DNA of 64,000 bases, from positions 6,758,001 through 6,822,000 of the forward strand of contig NZ_CP108101.1 of assembly GCF_036195325.1 (NCBI RefSeq), read 5' to 3'. Position numbers and translations under genes: made by a program. Below, piece after piece: positions 16,001-24,583 of this stretch. The notes under the pieces were generated by a model. That model saw nothing but the letters and a program-made list of their open reading frames with translations, was not told where the DNA came from and did not search any database. This stretch comes from Streptomyces sp. NBC_00234 (GTDB lineage Bacteria; Actinomycetota; Actinomycetes; Streptomycetales; Streptomycetaceae). How positions within the stretch are numbered: the first letter of the stretch is position 1; each line of letters starts with the position of its first letter.

Positions 16001-16294
16001 TCAGCTGAGGGCTTCGGCGGCGTAAGGGTGAACGTCGGCGGTCCGGGAGCGGCGTTCGGCCTCGGTCCGTCCGCCCCAGACGCCGAAGTTCTGATCGGAT
16101 GTCATGGCGAAGAGGCCGCACGGTTCGCTTACGGGGCACCGATGGCAGATGGCGCGTGCCGCATCCTCGCGTCGACGGCGTGCACGGCCCCGCTCGCCGG
16201 GCGGCGAGAAGAAGACCGAGCTGTCCATACCGCGGCACGCGGCGTCGGCTTGCCATTTCCATATCGTCAGTAGCGGCTTGGTTTTTGTCTTCAT
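16001..16294 (-). CDS. WhiB-like iron-sulfur transcription factor
   Basis: A 97-residue Wbl protein. The four cluster-ligating cysteines are Cys20 (DAACRG), Cys50 and Cys53 (AICHRCPV) and Cys59 (SEPCGLFA). The GVWGG turn is at 71-75, followed by the basic tail RTEAERRSR. Wbl proteins carry a redox- or NO-sensitive [4Fe-4S] cluster and regulate development or stress together with the principal sigma factor. The ATG at 16294 follows AGGAGAG. It lies 92 bp downstream of an SsgA-like gene on the same strand, suggesting co-expression during differentiation. The start codons (MKTKTK) are less GC-rich than the neighbours. Confidence 0.92.
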   Translation of the reverse strand: MKTKTKPLLTIWKWQADAACRGMDSSVFFSPPGERGRARRRREDAARAICHRCPVSEPCGLFAMTSDQNFGVWGGRTEAERRSRTADVHPYAAEALS

Positions 16295-16386
16295 CGAACT
16301 CTCCTGTCATGTGCCTGCGAGACCGTTGGGGAGGAACACGTCCACTACCCGGCCCGGGTATCCGGCGGGTGCGATCGGGGTCGTGC

Positions 16387-16812
16387 TCAGCCTCGTTTGC
16401 CCGTGAGTTCGCTGATGGTGTCGTCGATGTTCAGATGGAGGAATTCCGCTCCTTCGGGCACCATTTCGAAAGTTGACTCAAGGAATGCGGCGACCTCCGG
16501 AACCGAAATGTCGACCACCGCAGTGCCGCCAAGATTCCTCAGGACGACACGTAGGAAGTGCAGATGGCCGAGGTGCAGGGGAATGACCAGAACGTCACCG
16601 GAGCCGGTCTGCCGGTGCAGGCCCTCGGACACCAGCTCGCGGGCGAATACCCAGTCCACGGGTCTCTTCATCGGCGCGCCGAGAGAAAGGCGAATGGCGT
16701 AGGGGTCCGCCATGTCGTAGTGCAGTTCCGCGGACAAGGGAACGGGCATGAATTTCGGAATGCTGAGGTGCGCCGTCACCGTATGTGTGACCGTACCGAG
16801 ATGCTGATCCAT
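16387..16812 (-). CDS. SsgA-like protein (SALP), sporulation/cell division regulator
   Basis: A 141-residue SsgA/SsgB-family protein, a family restricted to morphologically complex actinomycetes that helps place septa during sporulation. The SALP core is visible: VPLSAELHYDMADPYAIRLSL, then PVDWVFARELVSEGLHRQTGSGDV, then the C-terminal helix VPEVAAFLESTFEMVPEGAE. I choose the ATG at 16812 (MDQHLGTVTHTV) with GAGG upstream; the same frame continues upstream without family similarity. It is upstream of, and in line with, the WhiB-like gene, and divergent from the hydrolase at 17270. Confidence 0.9.
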   Translation of the reverse strand: MDQHLGTVTHTVTAHLSIPKFMPVPLSAELHYDMADPYAIRLSLGAPMKRPVDWVFARELVSEGLHRQTGSGDVLVIPLHLGHLHFLRVVLRNLGGTAVVDISVPEVAAFLESTFEMVPEGAEFLHLNIDDTISELTGKRG

Positions 16813-17269
16813 GGTTGCCTCGAAGGAGAAAGAGTGTGGAATAGGTTTTCTATGCCAGACCCTAAGTTCCGGTGGCCGGTACAGGTTGTCGAGGAACGCA
16901 CAGAGCATTGCCTGTGAAAGAACGGTGGTCCGGATCGTCTGCATGGATGCCGACGTCGCGGCCCGGCCGGTGCTCGCTCGGTGCGCACGGACAGGCCACA
17001 GCCAGGGCACGGACAGACAAACAAGGCGCCCGGTAGTCCCTAGAGTCACTCACGTGTCGACGATCTCCTGCTCGACACGACCCACGCACGGAGTCCCGGC
17101 GGAGAACCCGGCAGTGCGTCCACAGCAGCCCGGTCAGTGCACATCGCACACCAACCGATCCCGGGGCCGGCTCGTGACACGCCACAACAGAGGGGCCACC
17201 ACTCGGCAGCCCCGAGCCGGCCGACCGGCCGCGCGAGAGCCCACCACCCCATTGACGAGGGAGTTTCCC
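16813..17269. other. 457-bp intergenic region, no gene found
   Basis: The gap separates the SsgA-like gene from the divergent hydrolase. It is less GC-rich than its surroundings near 16815-16870 and probably holds both promoters. CCCTAGAGTCACTCACG near 17040 could be a -10 region (TAGAGT) for the hydrolase transcript. No frame here resembles a protein. Confidence 0.4.
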
Positions 17270-17995
17270 ATGCCCAGTTCCGACAAGCCGACCATCGTTC
17301 TCGTGCACGGCGCATTCGCTGACGCCGCCAGCTATGCACAGGTCATTCCCCGGCTGATCGCCCGCGGCTTCGACGTGGTCGCCCCGGCCGTGCCCAACCG
17401 CAGCCTGATAGGGGACGCCGCCTACGTCGCCTCCGTCGTCCGCCAGATACGTGGTGCGGTCGTCCTGGTCGGCCACTCCTACGGTGGCGCGGTCATCACC
17501 GTCGCCGGCACGGAGGACAACGTGAAGGGGCTCGTCTACCTGGCCGGTTACGCCTTGGAGAAGGGAGAGAGCCTCGGTGAACTGCAGGGCCGGTTCCCGG
17601 ACAGCGACCTTGCCGCCGCACTCGTCTACACCCCCTTCCCGGTTGAGGGGTCGGACACGCCCGGCACCGACGTGTCGGTCCGTACCGACAGGTTCCCGGA
17701 CATCTTCGCCGCCGATGTCGACCCACGGCTCGCCGCAGTCCTCGCCGTGTCCCAGCGGCCCCTGGCCGCACAGGCGTTCGCCGAGGCGGCCCCGGCCGCA
17801 GCCTGGAAGACCAAGCCGTCCTGGGGCCTGGTCGCCTCGTCCGACCACACCATCAACCCCGATGTGGAGCGCTACGGCTACCAGCGTGCCGGCATGACCA
17901 CGGTGGAGGTCGACTCCTCCCACCTGGTGATGCTCGCCCACCCCGATCGCGTCGTCGACCTGATCGAGGAAGCCGTACGGGCCACCTCCGACTGA
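17270..17995 (+). CDS. Alpha/beta hydrolase (EstC/salicylate-esterase-like)
   Basis: A 241-residue cytoplasmic alpha/beta hydrolase. The strand TIVLVHGAFADAASYAQVIP gives the oxyanion region, Ser70 is the nucleophile in VLVGHSYGGAVIT, and VEVDSSHLVMLAHPDRVVDLI carries the catalytic histidine. The protein lacks a large cap domain, as in the family that includes plant methylesterase-like proteins and bacterial pyrethroid hydrolase relatives. The ATG at 17270 follows GAGGGAG. It is followed by a secreted beta-propeller gene after 198 bp. Substrate unknown. Confidence 0.87.
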   Translation: MPSSDKPTIVLVHGAFADAASYAQVIPRLIARGFDVVAPAVPNRSLIGDAAYVASVVRQIRGAVVLVGHSYGGAVITVAGTEDNVKGLVYLAGYALEKGESLGELQGRFPDSDLAAALVYTPFPVEGSDTPGTDVSVRTDRFPDIFAADVDPRLAAVLAVSQRPLAAQAFAEAAPAAAWKTKPSWGLVASSDHTINPDVERYGYQRAGMTTVEVDSSHLVMLAHPDRVVDLIEEAVRATSD

Positions 17996-18162
17996 CCCCG
18001 TACGCACCCGCTCGCCCCGTCCGGCCGACTGGCCGTCACGCCACGGCGGCCTTCCCCACTCCCTGGTGACTTCTCTCACCTGGCGAAGCGCCGCGCACCA
18101 GCAGGCCGTCGCAAGCGCCCGGCGCACCGGTGGTGAGGGCCCACCGTCCCACTCCCTGCAAT

Positions 18163-18178
18163 ACAGACAGACAGACAG
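18163..18178 (+). repeat. (ACAG)4 microsatellite in a 5' leader
   Basis: Four perfect ACAG units end 15 bp before the ATG at 18194 and run straight into the purine-rich AGAGAAGAGA that serves as ribosome binding site. A partial relative (ACAGACAAACAA) lies near 17010. Slippage here could change leader length and translation, but it would not shift the reading frame. Confidence 0.6.
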
Positions 18179-18193
18179 AGAGAAGAGATTCCC

Positions 18194-19168
18194 ATGCTCG
18201 GATTCCCGACAGTGCCGCGCACCGGCCTCCTGGCCTCGGCCGTCGCGGCGGCCCTCGTCGTGACCGCGGCCGGCCCTATGGCCCCGGCCACCGCCGCCCC
18301 GAAGCCGGAGGTGCGCTTCGTGGCCCATCTGGACATCTCCGACGGGCAGCGACCGGAGAACATCACTCTGCAGCCGGGCGGCGGCGCCGTCGTCACCTTC
18401 GCCTTCAGCCGCCAGGTGGCCCGCATCCACCCCGATGGTCGGGTGCGCGTCCTCGCTACCCTGCCCCAGCCTCCGGCCGGCGCCGACACCCCTGCCCTCT
18501 CCTCACCCTTCCTCGGCGGAATCGTCCGTGCCGACGACGGGACGCTGTACTTCCTGTACGCCACCGGCAGCAGCGATCTGACCGGTGTGTGGCGCCTGCG
18601 CCCGGGCGGCGCCCCGGAGCGCATCGCCGCCCTCCCCGCCGATGGCCTGCCCAACGGCTTGGCCCTCGACCGGCACGACGGCCTCCTGTACGTGGCCGAC
18701 TCGGTCCTCGGCACGGTCTGGCGGGTGCCCGTCACCGGGGGGACGCCCACCCGGTGGGTCACCACCCCCGAACTGGCCGCCGACGGATTCCTCGGAGCCA
18801 ATGGCGTCAAGATCCACAACGGGGCGGTTTGGGTGTCCAACTTGGACAAGGGCACAGTGGTGCGCATCCAGGCCACCCGGTACGGCACCGCAGGTCCCGT
18901 CGAAACCCGGGCCACCGGTCTGATCAACATCGACGACTTCGCTTTCACCGGTCGTGGCGACACCTTCCTCGCCGCGATCAACGCCGACAACGAGCTTGTC
19001 CTGGTCAGGCCGGGCCGCAGCCACACCGTCGTGCTGACAGGTGCCGACGGGCTTGAGAACCCGACCTCGCTGGCCATACGCGGCGACACCGCCTACATCG
19101 CGAGCGGCGCCTACTTCACCAACAACGACCCCAATCTCCTGGCCGCCCGGATCAAAACGGCCCGGTGA
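18194..19168 (+). CDS. Secreted SMP-30/gluconolactonase-like beta-propeller protein
   Basis: A 324-residue protein with a signal peptide over about residues 1-35 (hydrophobic LLASAVAAALVVTAAGP, cleavage likely near ATAAP). The mature part is a run of propeller blades: ENITLQPGGGAVVTFAFSRQVARIHPDG, GGIVRADDGTLYFLYA, PNGLALDRHDGLLYVADS, GANGVKIHNGAVWVSNLDKGTVVRI and ENPTSLAIRGDTAYIASGAYF. This fits the SMP-30/YvrE superfamily, whose members are lactonases or binding proteins. It acts outside the cytoplasm. A strong terminator follows 15 bp after the stop. Confidence 0.85.
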   Translation: MLGFPTVPRTGLLASAVAAALVVTAAGPMAPATAAPKPEVRFVAHLDISDGQRPENITLQPGGGAVVTFAFSRQVARIHPDGRVRVLATLPQPPAGADTPALSSPFLGGIVRADDGTLYFLYATGSSDLTGVWRLRPGGAPERIAALPADGLPNGLALDRHDGLLYVADSVLGTVWRVPVTGGTPTRWVTTPELAADGFLGANGVKIHNGAVWVSNLDKGTVVRIQATRYGTAGPVETRATGLINIDDFAFTGRGDTFLAAINADNELVLVRPGRSHTVVLTGADGLENPTSLAIRGDTAYIASGAYFTNNDPNLLAARIKTAR

Positions 19169-19183
19169 ACCGGCCCCGCTCGT

Positions 19184-19223
19184 GCCCGTGCCGCCGCACC
19201 CTGTTCGGTGCGGCGGCACGGGC
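19184..19223 (+). terminator. Perfect 17-bp stem terminator
   Basis: Arms GCCCGTGCCGCCGCACC (19184-19200) and GGTGCGGCGGCACGGGC (19207-19223) pair perfectly around CTGTTC and are followed by CTTTCTG. It ends the propeller gene and can also act on the convergent esterase gene. Confidence 0.85.
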
Positions 19224-19310
19224 CTTTCTGTCGACGGCCGGCTCTCGACAGCCCGTCGGAAGCCCAAGGCGCCGCGTTGCACGGCTTGTCCGGCAGGAAG
19301 AAGCAGGGAC

Positions 19311-20300
19311 TCAGCCGCGGTAGCGGTGCAGGGCGACGTGCAGAGTGTCCAGGGCCTGGACGAGGGCGGCGCGGGCGGCGGCCGTGCCGCGCAGGCGGTC
19401 GAGCACCATGAAGCCGTGGACCGTGCCGTGGTAGCGCATGGACACCACCTGGACGCCTGCCGCCCGGAGTTTGGCCGCGTAGGCTTCGCCCTCGTCGCGC
19501 AGGACATCGGCCTCGCCGGTGACCACCAGTGCCGGGGGCAGTCCGGTCAGTTGCTCCAGCGAGGCTTGCAGGGGTGACGCCGTGGCTTCGCCCCGCCGCT
19601 GCGGCTCGGGCAGGTACTGGTCCCAGAACCAGCGCATGGTCTCGCGGCCGAGGAAGTAGCCCTGAGCGAACTCCCGGTAGGAGGGAGTGTCGAAGTTGGC
19701 GTCTGTGATGGGGCAGAACAGCACCTGCTGGACCAGTTGGACCTTGCCCCGCTCCTTGGCGAGCAGGGTGAGTGCAGCCACCAGATTGCCGCCCGCCGAG
19801 TCACCCACCGCTGCCATCCGGCTGCCGTCCAGGCCGATGTCGCCGCCTTGCTCGGACACCCACTTCGCGACCGCGTAGCACTGCTCGACGGCCACGGGGT
19901 ACTGCGCCTCCGGTGCCCGCTCGTACTCCACGAAGACCACGGCTGCGTCCGTGCCGAGGGCGAACTCGTGTATCAGGCGCTGGTGCGTGGTGGCGTCTCC
20001 CAGTACCCAGCCGAGCCCGTGCAGGAACAGCACGACCGGGACGTTGCCGACGCTGCCGACGGGCTTGACGACCTGCACCCGCACATGCCCGGTCGGCCCG
20101 CCCGGGAGCGCGAACCACTCCGTCGACGTGGCTCCGTCGTCGTGAACGCGGCCTCCGCCCTGCAGTTGGGCCAGGGCCAGTCGCGCCCGTTTCGGGTCCG
20201 GGTCCTCCGCTGCGGGCGGACAGGTGTGCCTGGCCACGAACGCCTGGGAGGGGCCGTCCAGGACCGGCTGTTGATCCGATGACGGGACGGTGTCCTTCAC
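19311..20300 (-). CDS. Alpha/beta hydrolase, HSL family (paralogue of the 8895 gene)
   Basis: A 329-residue esterase with HGLGW (94-98) in place of the usual HGGGW, Ser168 in GDSAGGN, Asp in GEADVLRDEG and His in GTVHGFMV. It shares long blocks with the esterase at 8895-9848, including EQLTGLPPALV and EGEAYAAKLRAAGV, so the two arose by duplication. I choose the GTG at 20300 because AGGAG precedes it by the right distance; an overlapping ATG is followed at once by a stop. It lies 190 bp downstream of an AraC-type regulator on the same strand, which probably controls it. Confidence 0.88.
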   Translation of the reverse strand: MKDTVPSSDQQPVLDGPSQAFVARHTCPPAAEDPDPKRARLALAQLQGGGRVHDDGATSTEWFALPGGPTGHVRVQVVKPVGSVGNVPVVLFLHGLGWVLGDATTHQRLIHEFALGTDAAVVFVEYERAPEAQYPVAVEQCYAVAKWVSEQGGDIGLDGSRMAAVGDSAGGNLVAALTLLAKERGKVQLVQQVLFCPITDANFDTPSYREFAQGYFLGRETMRWFWDQYLPEPQRRGEATASPLQASLEQLTGLPPALVVTGEADVLRDEGEAYAAKLRAAGVQVVSMRYHGTVHGFMVLDRLRGTAAARAALVQALDTLHVALHRYRG

Positions 20301-20490
20301 ATGGTCTCCTGCTGAGAAGGCCATGACGGCCTGAGGTGAGTGGGGGAGGGTGCTTCCGGTACACCGCGTACCGCGGCTCGTCAGCGGTCCCGTAGGTACC
20401 GCAGTTGCTCCCGGAGTGTCGCTGCCCGGGGCACGCGACCGGCCGTTGACCGTTCCGAGCGGGCACCCTACTGGACCGCGCCGCGGGCGG

Positions 20491-21492
20491 CTACGCGTGT
20501 TCGGCGCCGGGGAGAGCGACCACCAGCGGTGCGTCGGAGCCGGAGGTGCGTAGGCTGCGCCATTCGCTGGGCGACTGGCCGTAGGCGGCACGGAATGTGC
20601 GGCTGAAGTGGGCGGGGTTGACGAAGCCCCATCGCTGAGCCACTGCCGACACGGTGGGGGCCGCCCTGCCCCGGCGGGCCAGTTCGCGTGCACACTCCTC
20701 GAGGCGGCGCTGCTGGACGAGCCGCCCGATGGTGATTCCCTCACCCTCGAAGATCCGGTGCAGGTAGCGGACGGAGATGTGGTGCGCCCTCGCTATGGCC
20801 TCGGGTGACAGATCCCCCTTGCCCAGGTTCCGGTCGATGTAGTGGCGGATGTGCAGCACGAGGTCGCTTCGGGCCGTATCCAGATCTGCGGGAGCGTGCC
20901 GGGTCGCATCGGCTACCAGCGTGGCGAAAAGGTCGATGACACAGTTGGCCAACTTGCCTCTGACGTCGGGGGAGTACGTGTGCGCCGAGGTGGCCAGCGT
21001 ACTGAGGAAGGGCTGCAGCACCGCTCCGAAGCCGTCCGACGGGCTGACGACGGTTCCGGAGACCTGAAGGATCTCGTCGTCCGAAACGCCCAGTGCCCGG
21101 CGGGGTAGTTGGAAGACGTGGGTGGAGAACCGCTCCGGGTAGTCGAAGGAGTACGGCCGCGCCGTGTTGTACATCACGAGGTCGCCCTCGCCCACCTCGG
21201 CTCGTCGACCGTTCTGGATCAGGGTTGCCGTGCCCGACACCTGGATGCCGACCGCGACGAGCGCCTCGGACGAGCCCGTGATGAGCTCAGGCGTACGGCT
21301 CACTCGTTTCGCGTCGGCCTCCATGGTGGATACGCGCAGGCACCCGAGGCGGTCGGTCGTGATCCGGCCGGAGAAAGGACCGTCGCCCCGCGGGGCGACG
21401 GTCATCGGGACCAGCGCCCTTCCCACCGCGTCACGCCAGTAAGCGATCTTGTCCCGGTCGGGAACCGAAGCGGTCGTCAACACCACACTCAA
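20491..21492 (-). CDS. AraC family regulator (AraC-binding-like N-terminal domain)
   Basis: A 333-residue regulator. The N-terminal two thirds (DKIAYWRDAVGRALVPMTV, ... GIQVSGTATLIQNGRRAEVGEGDLVMYNTARPYSFDYPERF) match the AraC_binding_2 cupin-like domain. The C-terminal 100 residues hold two helix-turn-helix units: LSPEAIARAHHISVRYLHRIFEGEG and TVSAVAQRWGFVNPAHFSRTFRAAYGQSPSEWR. I choose the TTG at 21492 because GGAGAGGAG lies six bases upstream; a GTG at 21486 would be twelve bases away. The downstream esterase gene is its most likely target. Confidence 0.88.
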   Translation of the reverse strand: MSVVLTTASVPDRDKIAYWRDAVGRALVPMTVAPRGDGPFSGRITTDRLGCLRVSTMEADAKRVSRTPELITGSSEALVAVGIQVSGTATLIQNGRRAEVGEGDLVMYNTARPYSFDYPERFSTHVFQLPRRALGVSDDEILQVSGTVVSPSDGFGAVLQPFLSTLATSAHTYSPDVRGKLANCVIDLFATLVADATRHAPADLDTARSDLVLHIRHYIDRNLGKGDLSPEAIARAHHISVRYLHRIFEGEGITIGRLVQQRRLEECARELARRGRAAPTVSAVAQRWGFVNPAHFSRTFRAAYGQSPSEWRSLRTSGSDAPLVVALPGAEHA

Positions 21493-21866
21493 CTGATTCT
21501 CCTCTCCACCCGCGCAGTGGCGGCGGAGCCCTCGGGGCCCGCATACAGCACGGGCCCGGGCCGGCAGCCGACAACTCCTGGGAACTGAGGGCCAAGGCTC
21601 ATCACGACGGGACGTCCCGTCACGTGGGCAAGGACACTCTGCTATCGGAGGCGGGTCGCTCGGCGCGGCCGGTTTTCCCTCCACGAACAGCCAAGCAGTC
21701 GGGCATGGCGGGCTCCAGGCAGAACACAGGCAGAAAGACGCGCAGGGCGGCCGAAGGCGGGGTGCTGTGCAGCACCGGAACCACGGCGCTGACGCCTGCG
21801 GGGGTGTCGGTTCAGCGGCCCATGAGCACCCTCAGGGGCTCCCCGGCCTCGTCCAGGAAGGTGATC

Positions 21867-22010
21867 AGGCCGCTCCTGCTCCGGCTCACCCAGTCCCAGG
21901 CATTCAGCAAGCGCAGCCACCGTCCGCCGCTGCGGAGCCGATCGCCGGCCCCGTTCCAGATCGCCGATGGCCCGCACACTTACACGTGACTCCCGGGCCC
22001 TCCCGCTCAA
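21867..22010 (-). pseudogene. Remnant of an XRE/STAND-type regulator (HTH only)
   Basis: About 48 codons read VSVRAIGDLERGRRSAP, then TVAALAECLGLGEPEQE, nearly the same as VSVRGIGDLERGRRATP and TVAALASGLGLGVAERE in the complete regulator at 22133. The first HTH helices are missing and the frame loses similarity after 21867. In a neighbouring frame the DNA continues as FLDEAGEPLRVLMGR and stops near 21816. It is the broken head of a related regulator lying in the 640-bp gap between the AraC gene and the STAND gene. The rest of that gap (21493-21866 and 22011-22132) holds no gene that I can support; an AT-rich patch at 22027-22045 may be a promoter. Confidence 0.6.
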
Positions 22011-22132
22011 GTCGGGATTCCCCTACGTGTGAAAATATTGTATGCGGTAGCTGTTCTCGTCCTTTGGCGAGTGCCGTGGGCCGCCCGGGCGCACAGGGCC
22101 CGGCTCGGGGACAGGTGATGTGAGGGGTCAGG

Positions 22133-24400
22133 ATGAGTCGTGTGGCCGACGTGGGGGGTGCGGGGTTCGGGGTGCTGCTGCGGCAGTTGCGGTTGGATGC
22201 GTCGCTGACGATCGAGGCGCTGGCGGAGGCGTCGGGGGTGAGTGTCCGCGGGATCGGGGATCTCGAGCGGGGACGGCGGGCGACTCCGCAGCGGGGAACG
22301 GTCGCGGCGCTGGCGAGCGGGCTGGGGCTGGGTGTGGCGGAGCGGGAGAGGCTGCTGGCCGCTGCCCGATCCGGCCGCAACGCCCGCCACGGTGCGTCCG
22401 GTGTGCGTGCTTTCCCTCGCGGGATCGACGACTTCGTCGGCCGTGAGGAGGAGCTGGCACGACTGACGGCATTGGCTGAGCAGGCGGCTCTCGGCCTACC
22501 GGTGGTGGTGGCGGTGTCCGGGCCGCCCGGGACGGGGAAGACCACCCTGGCGCTGCATGCAGCCCGGGAGCTGGCCGGCCGTTTTCCCGACGGGCAGTTG
22601 GTGGTGGACCTGCGCGGCATGGACGACACCCCGCCCGGTGCGGCCGAGGTGATGCTCCGCGTGCTGAAGGCGTTGGGGGTGGCCGACCGGGACCTGGCGA
22701 AGGCCGGCCCGCAGGGCCACCCGGAGCTGTACCGGCAGGTGCTGGCCGAGCAGTGCTGCCTGCTGGTGCTGGACAACGCGCGCGACGAGGCCCAGGTCCG
22801 CCCGCTCCTGCCGAGCGCGGGCGCGGGGATGGTGGTGGTGACCAGCCGGTGGATGCTCACCGGCCTGGAGAGCATCCACCGCCTGCTTCTCGGTGAGCTG
22901 TCCCCCGCCGATGCCGCCGCTTTCCTGACCGCTCTGGTCGGGCAGGAGCGCGCGGATGCCGACCCGGTCGCGCTCGCCGAGGTGGCCCACCGGTGTGCGC
23001 ACCTGCCGCTGGCGCTGCGCGTGGCGGGCAACTGGCTGGCCACCCGCACCGGCTGGAGCGTGCGCCGCCTGGCCGATCGCCTCGCGCTGGAAGAGCGCCG
23101 CCTGGACACCCTGACCGCCGGCGATCTCCATCTCTCGACGGCCTTCGACCTGTCCTACCGCCAGCTCACCCCCACCGCCGCCCGCCTGTTCCGGCTGCTG
23201 TCCCTGGTCGACGGCCCGGACGTCAGCGCCGCCGGCGCTGCCCAACTGGCCGGGCAGCCGCTGTTCGACGCCGAGGACACCCTCGAGGAGCTGGTCGAGA
23301 CCGGCCTGCTGGGCACCGACCAGGACCGCTATCGCCTCCACGACCTGCTGCGCCTGTACGCCCGCCGCCGGATGCACGCCGAAGAGCCCGCCGAGGACGC
23401 CGAGGCACGCCGATCCGTCCTGCGCCGCTGGCTGCTCGACACGGCCGTCGTGGCCGGCCGCTGGTACGAACCCGACCACGGAGCCCCGCCCCCCACCTGG
23501 CAGGGCACCGTCGACCTGTCCACTGCCGAGCACGCCCGCCAGTGGCTGCAGGCAGAGGGCGCCAACTGGCTCGCCGCGCTGCGTGCCGCCGCCACCGCAG
23601 GCGACCACGTCACCGTCGTGGAAGTCGCCGAAGCCCTGCACTGGTTCTCCGACCAATGGATGTTCTGGGGCCACTGGCCCGAGGTCTTCCGCACCGCCGC
23701 CCAATCCGCCCAGGCCCTCGACGACCCCCTCCTCGAGGCCACCCACCTCAACTACCACGCCTGGGCCCTGCTGATCTGCGAAGGCCGCCACCGCGACAGC
23801 GTCGACTGCTCCGCCCAGGCCCTCGCCGCCGCCCAGCGCGCCGAGGACCTCACCCAGCAGGGCTGGGCCCACTACTACAGTGCGTGGGCCCTCGGCCTGT
23901 TCGGCGACCACGATGCGGCGGCACCACACAATCGCGAGGCAGCCAGGCTCTTCGAGGCTGTCGGCGACCTCCACGGCACCCTCCAGGCCAGGGCCAACAC
24001 AGCCCAGAACCTTCAGCTGGCAGGCCAGCAGGAGGAATCCATTACGGAGGCCCTCCGTACCCTTGCCTTCCTCGACCAGGCGGGCGACCGCATCGAGCCG
24101 CATATCGCCGACTTCACTCGTGCGATCCTGCAGATGAACATCGGCCTGGCCCACACCGAACTCAAGAACTGGTCCGAGGCCGCCGACCACCTGCGCACCG
24201 CCGTGGAGCTCTGGCGTTCCAGCGGCAACTCGGGTGTGGAGAGCCGCGCCCTGGTCCGCCTCGGCGACGCCCTGCTGGCCGCCGGGCACCGCGACGAGGC
24301 CCGGGATGCCTTCACCGAGTGCGTGTCCCTCGGCGCGGCAGCCGACCCCAGCCGCCTCACCGAGGCACGGGAACGTCTCGCCGACCTCGACACCCTTTGA
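22133..24400 (+). CDS. XRE-NB-ARC-TPR (STAND/AfsR-like) transcriptional regulator
   Basis: A 755-residue multidomain protein. Residues 12-75 form an XRE-type HTH (LLRQLRLDASLTIEALAEASGVS). FVGREEELARL at 101-111 begins the NB-ARC ATPase, with P-loop GPPGTGKTT (130-138), Walker B LLVLDNA (210-216), the sensor VVTSR and LPLALRVAGNWLA. A winged-helix segment follows (LFRLLSLVDGPDVS, YRLHDLLRLYARRR). The C-terminal 270 residues are TPR helices. STAND regulators use nucleotide-dependent oligomerisation to switch genes. Unlike AfsR it has an XRE rather than a SARP DNA-binding domain. No obvious target is adjacent; a broken relative lies just upstream on the other strand. Confidence 0.9.
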   Translation: MSRVADVGGAGFGVLLRQLRLDASLTIEALAEASGVSVRGIGDLERGRRATPQRGTVAALASGLGLGVAERERLLAAARSGRNARHGASGVRAFPRGIDDFVGREEELARLTALAEQAALGLPVVVAVSGPPGTGKTTLALHAARELAGRFPDGQLVVDLRGMDDTPPGAAEVMLRVLKALGVADRDLAKAGPQGHPELYRQVLAEQCCLLVLDNARDEAQVRPLLPSAGAGMVVVTSRWMLTGLESIHRLLLGELSPADAAAFLTALVGQERADADPVALAEVAHRCAHLPLALRVAGNWLATRTGWSVRRLADRLALEERRLDTLTAGDLHLSTAFDLSYRQLTPTAARLFRLLSLVDGPDVSAAGAAQLAGQPLFDAEDTLEELVETGLLGTDQDRYRLHDLLRLYARRRMHAEEPAEDAEARRSVLRRWLLDTAVVAGRWYEPDHGAPPPTWQGTVDLSTAEHARQWLQAEGANWLAALRAAATAGDHVTVVEVAEALHWFSDQWMFWGHWPEVFRTAAQSAQALDDPLLEATHLNYHAWALLICEGRHRDSVDCSAQALAAAQRAEDLTQQGWAHYYSAWALGLFGDHDAAAPHNREAARLFEAVGDLHGTLQARANTAQNLQLAGQQEESITEALRTLAFLDQAGDRIEPHIADFTRAILQMNIGLAHTELKNWSEAADHLRTAVELWRSSGNSGVESRALVRLGDALLAAGHRDEARDAFTECVSLGAAADPSRLTEARERLADLDTL

Positions 24401-24583
24401 GCACCGGCCGGACCGCGCCCGGCTCGGTGGCCCGCCGTACGACCGGAACCGGGTGAGCCGAACCCGCCACGGGTGCGCGGGGCCCCGCTGTGCACCGGAA
24501 ACGACGCACCGAACTCCACGACGCCTGCGGCTTCCTCGCCTGCGGCCTCGTCCGGTGGCGACGGCTTCGGAGGCCCGAGGACG

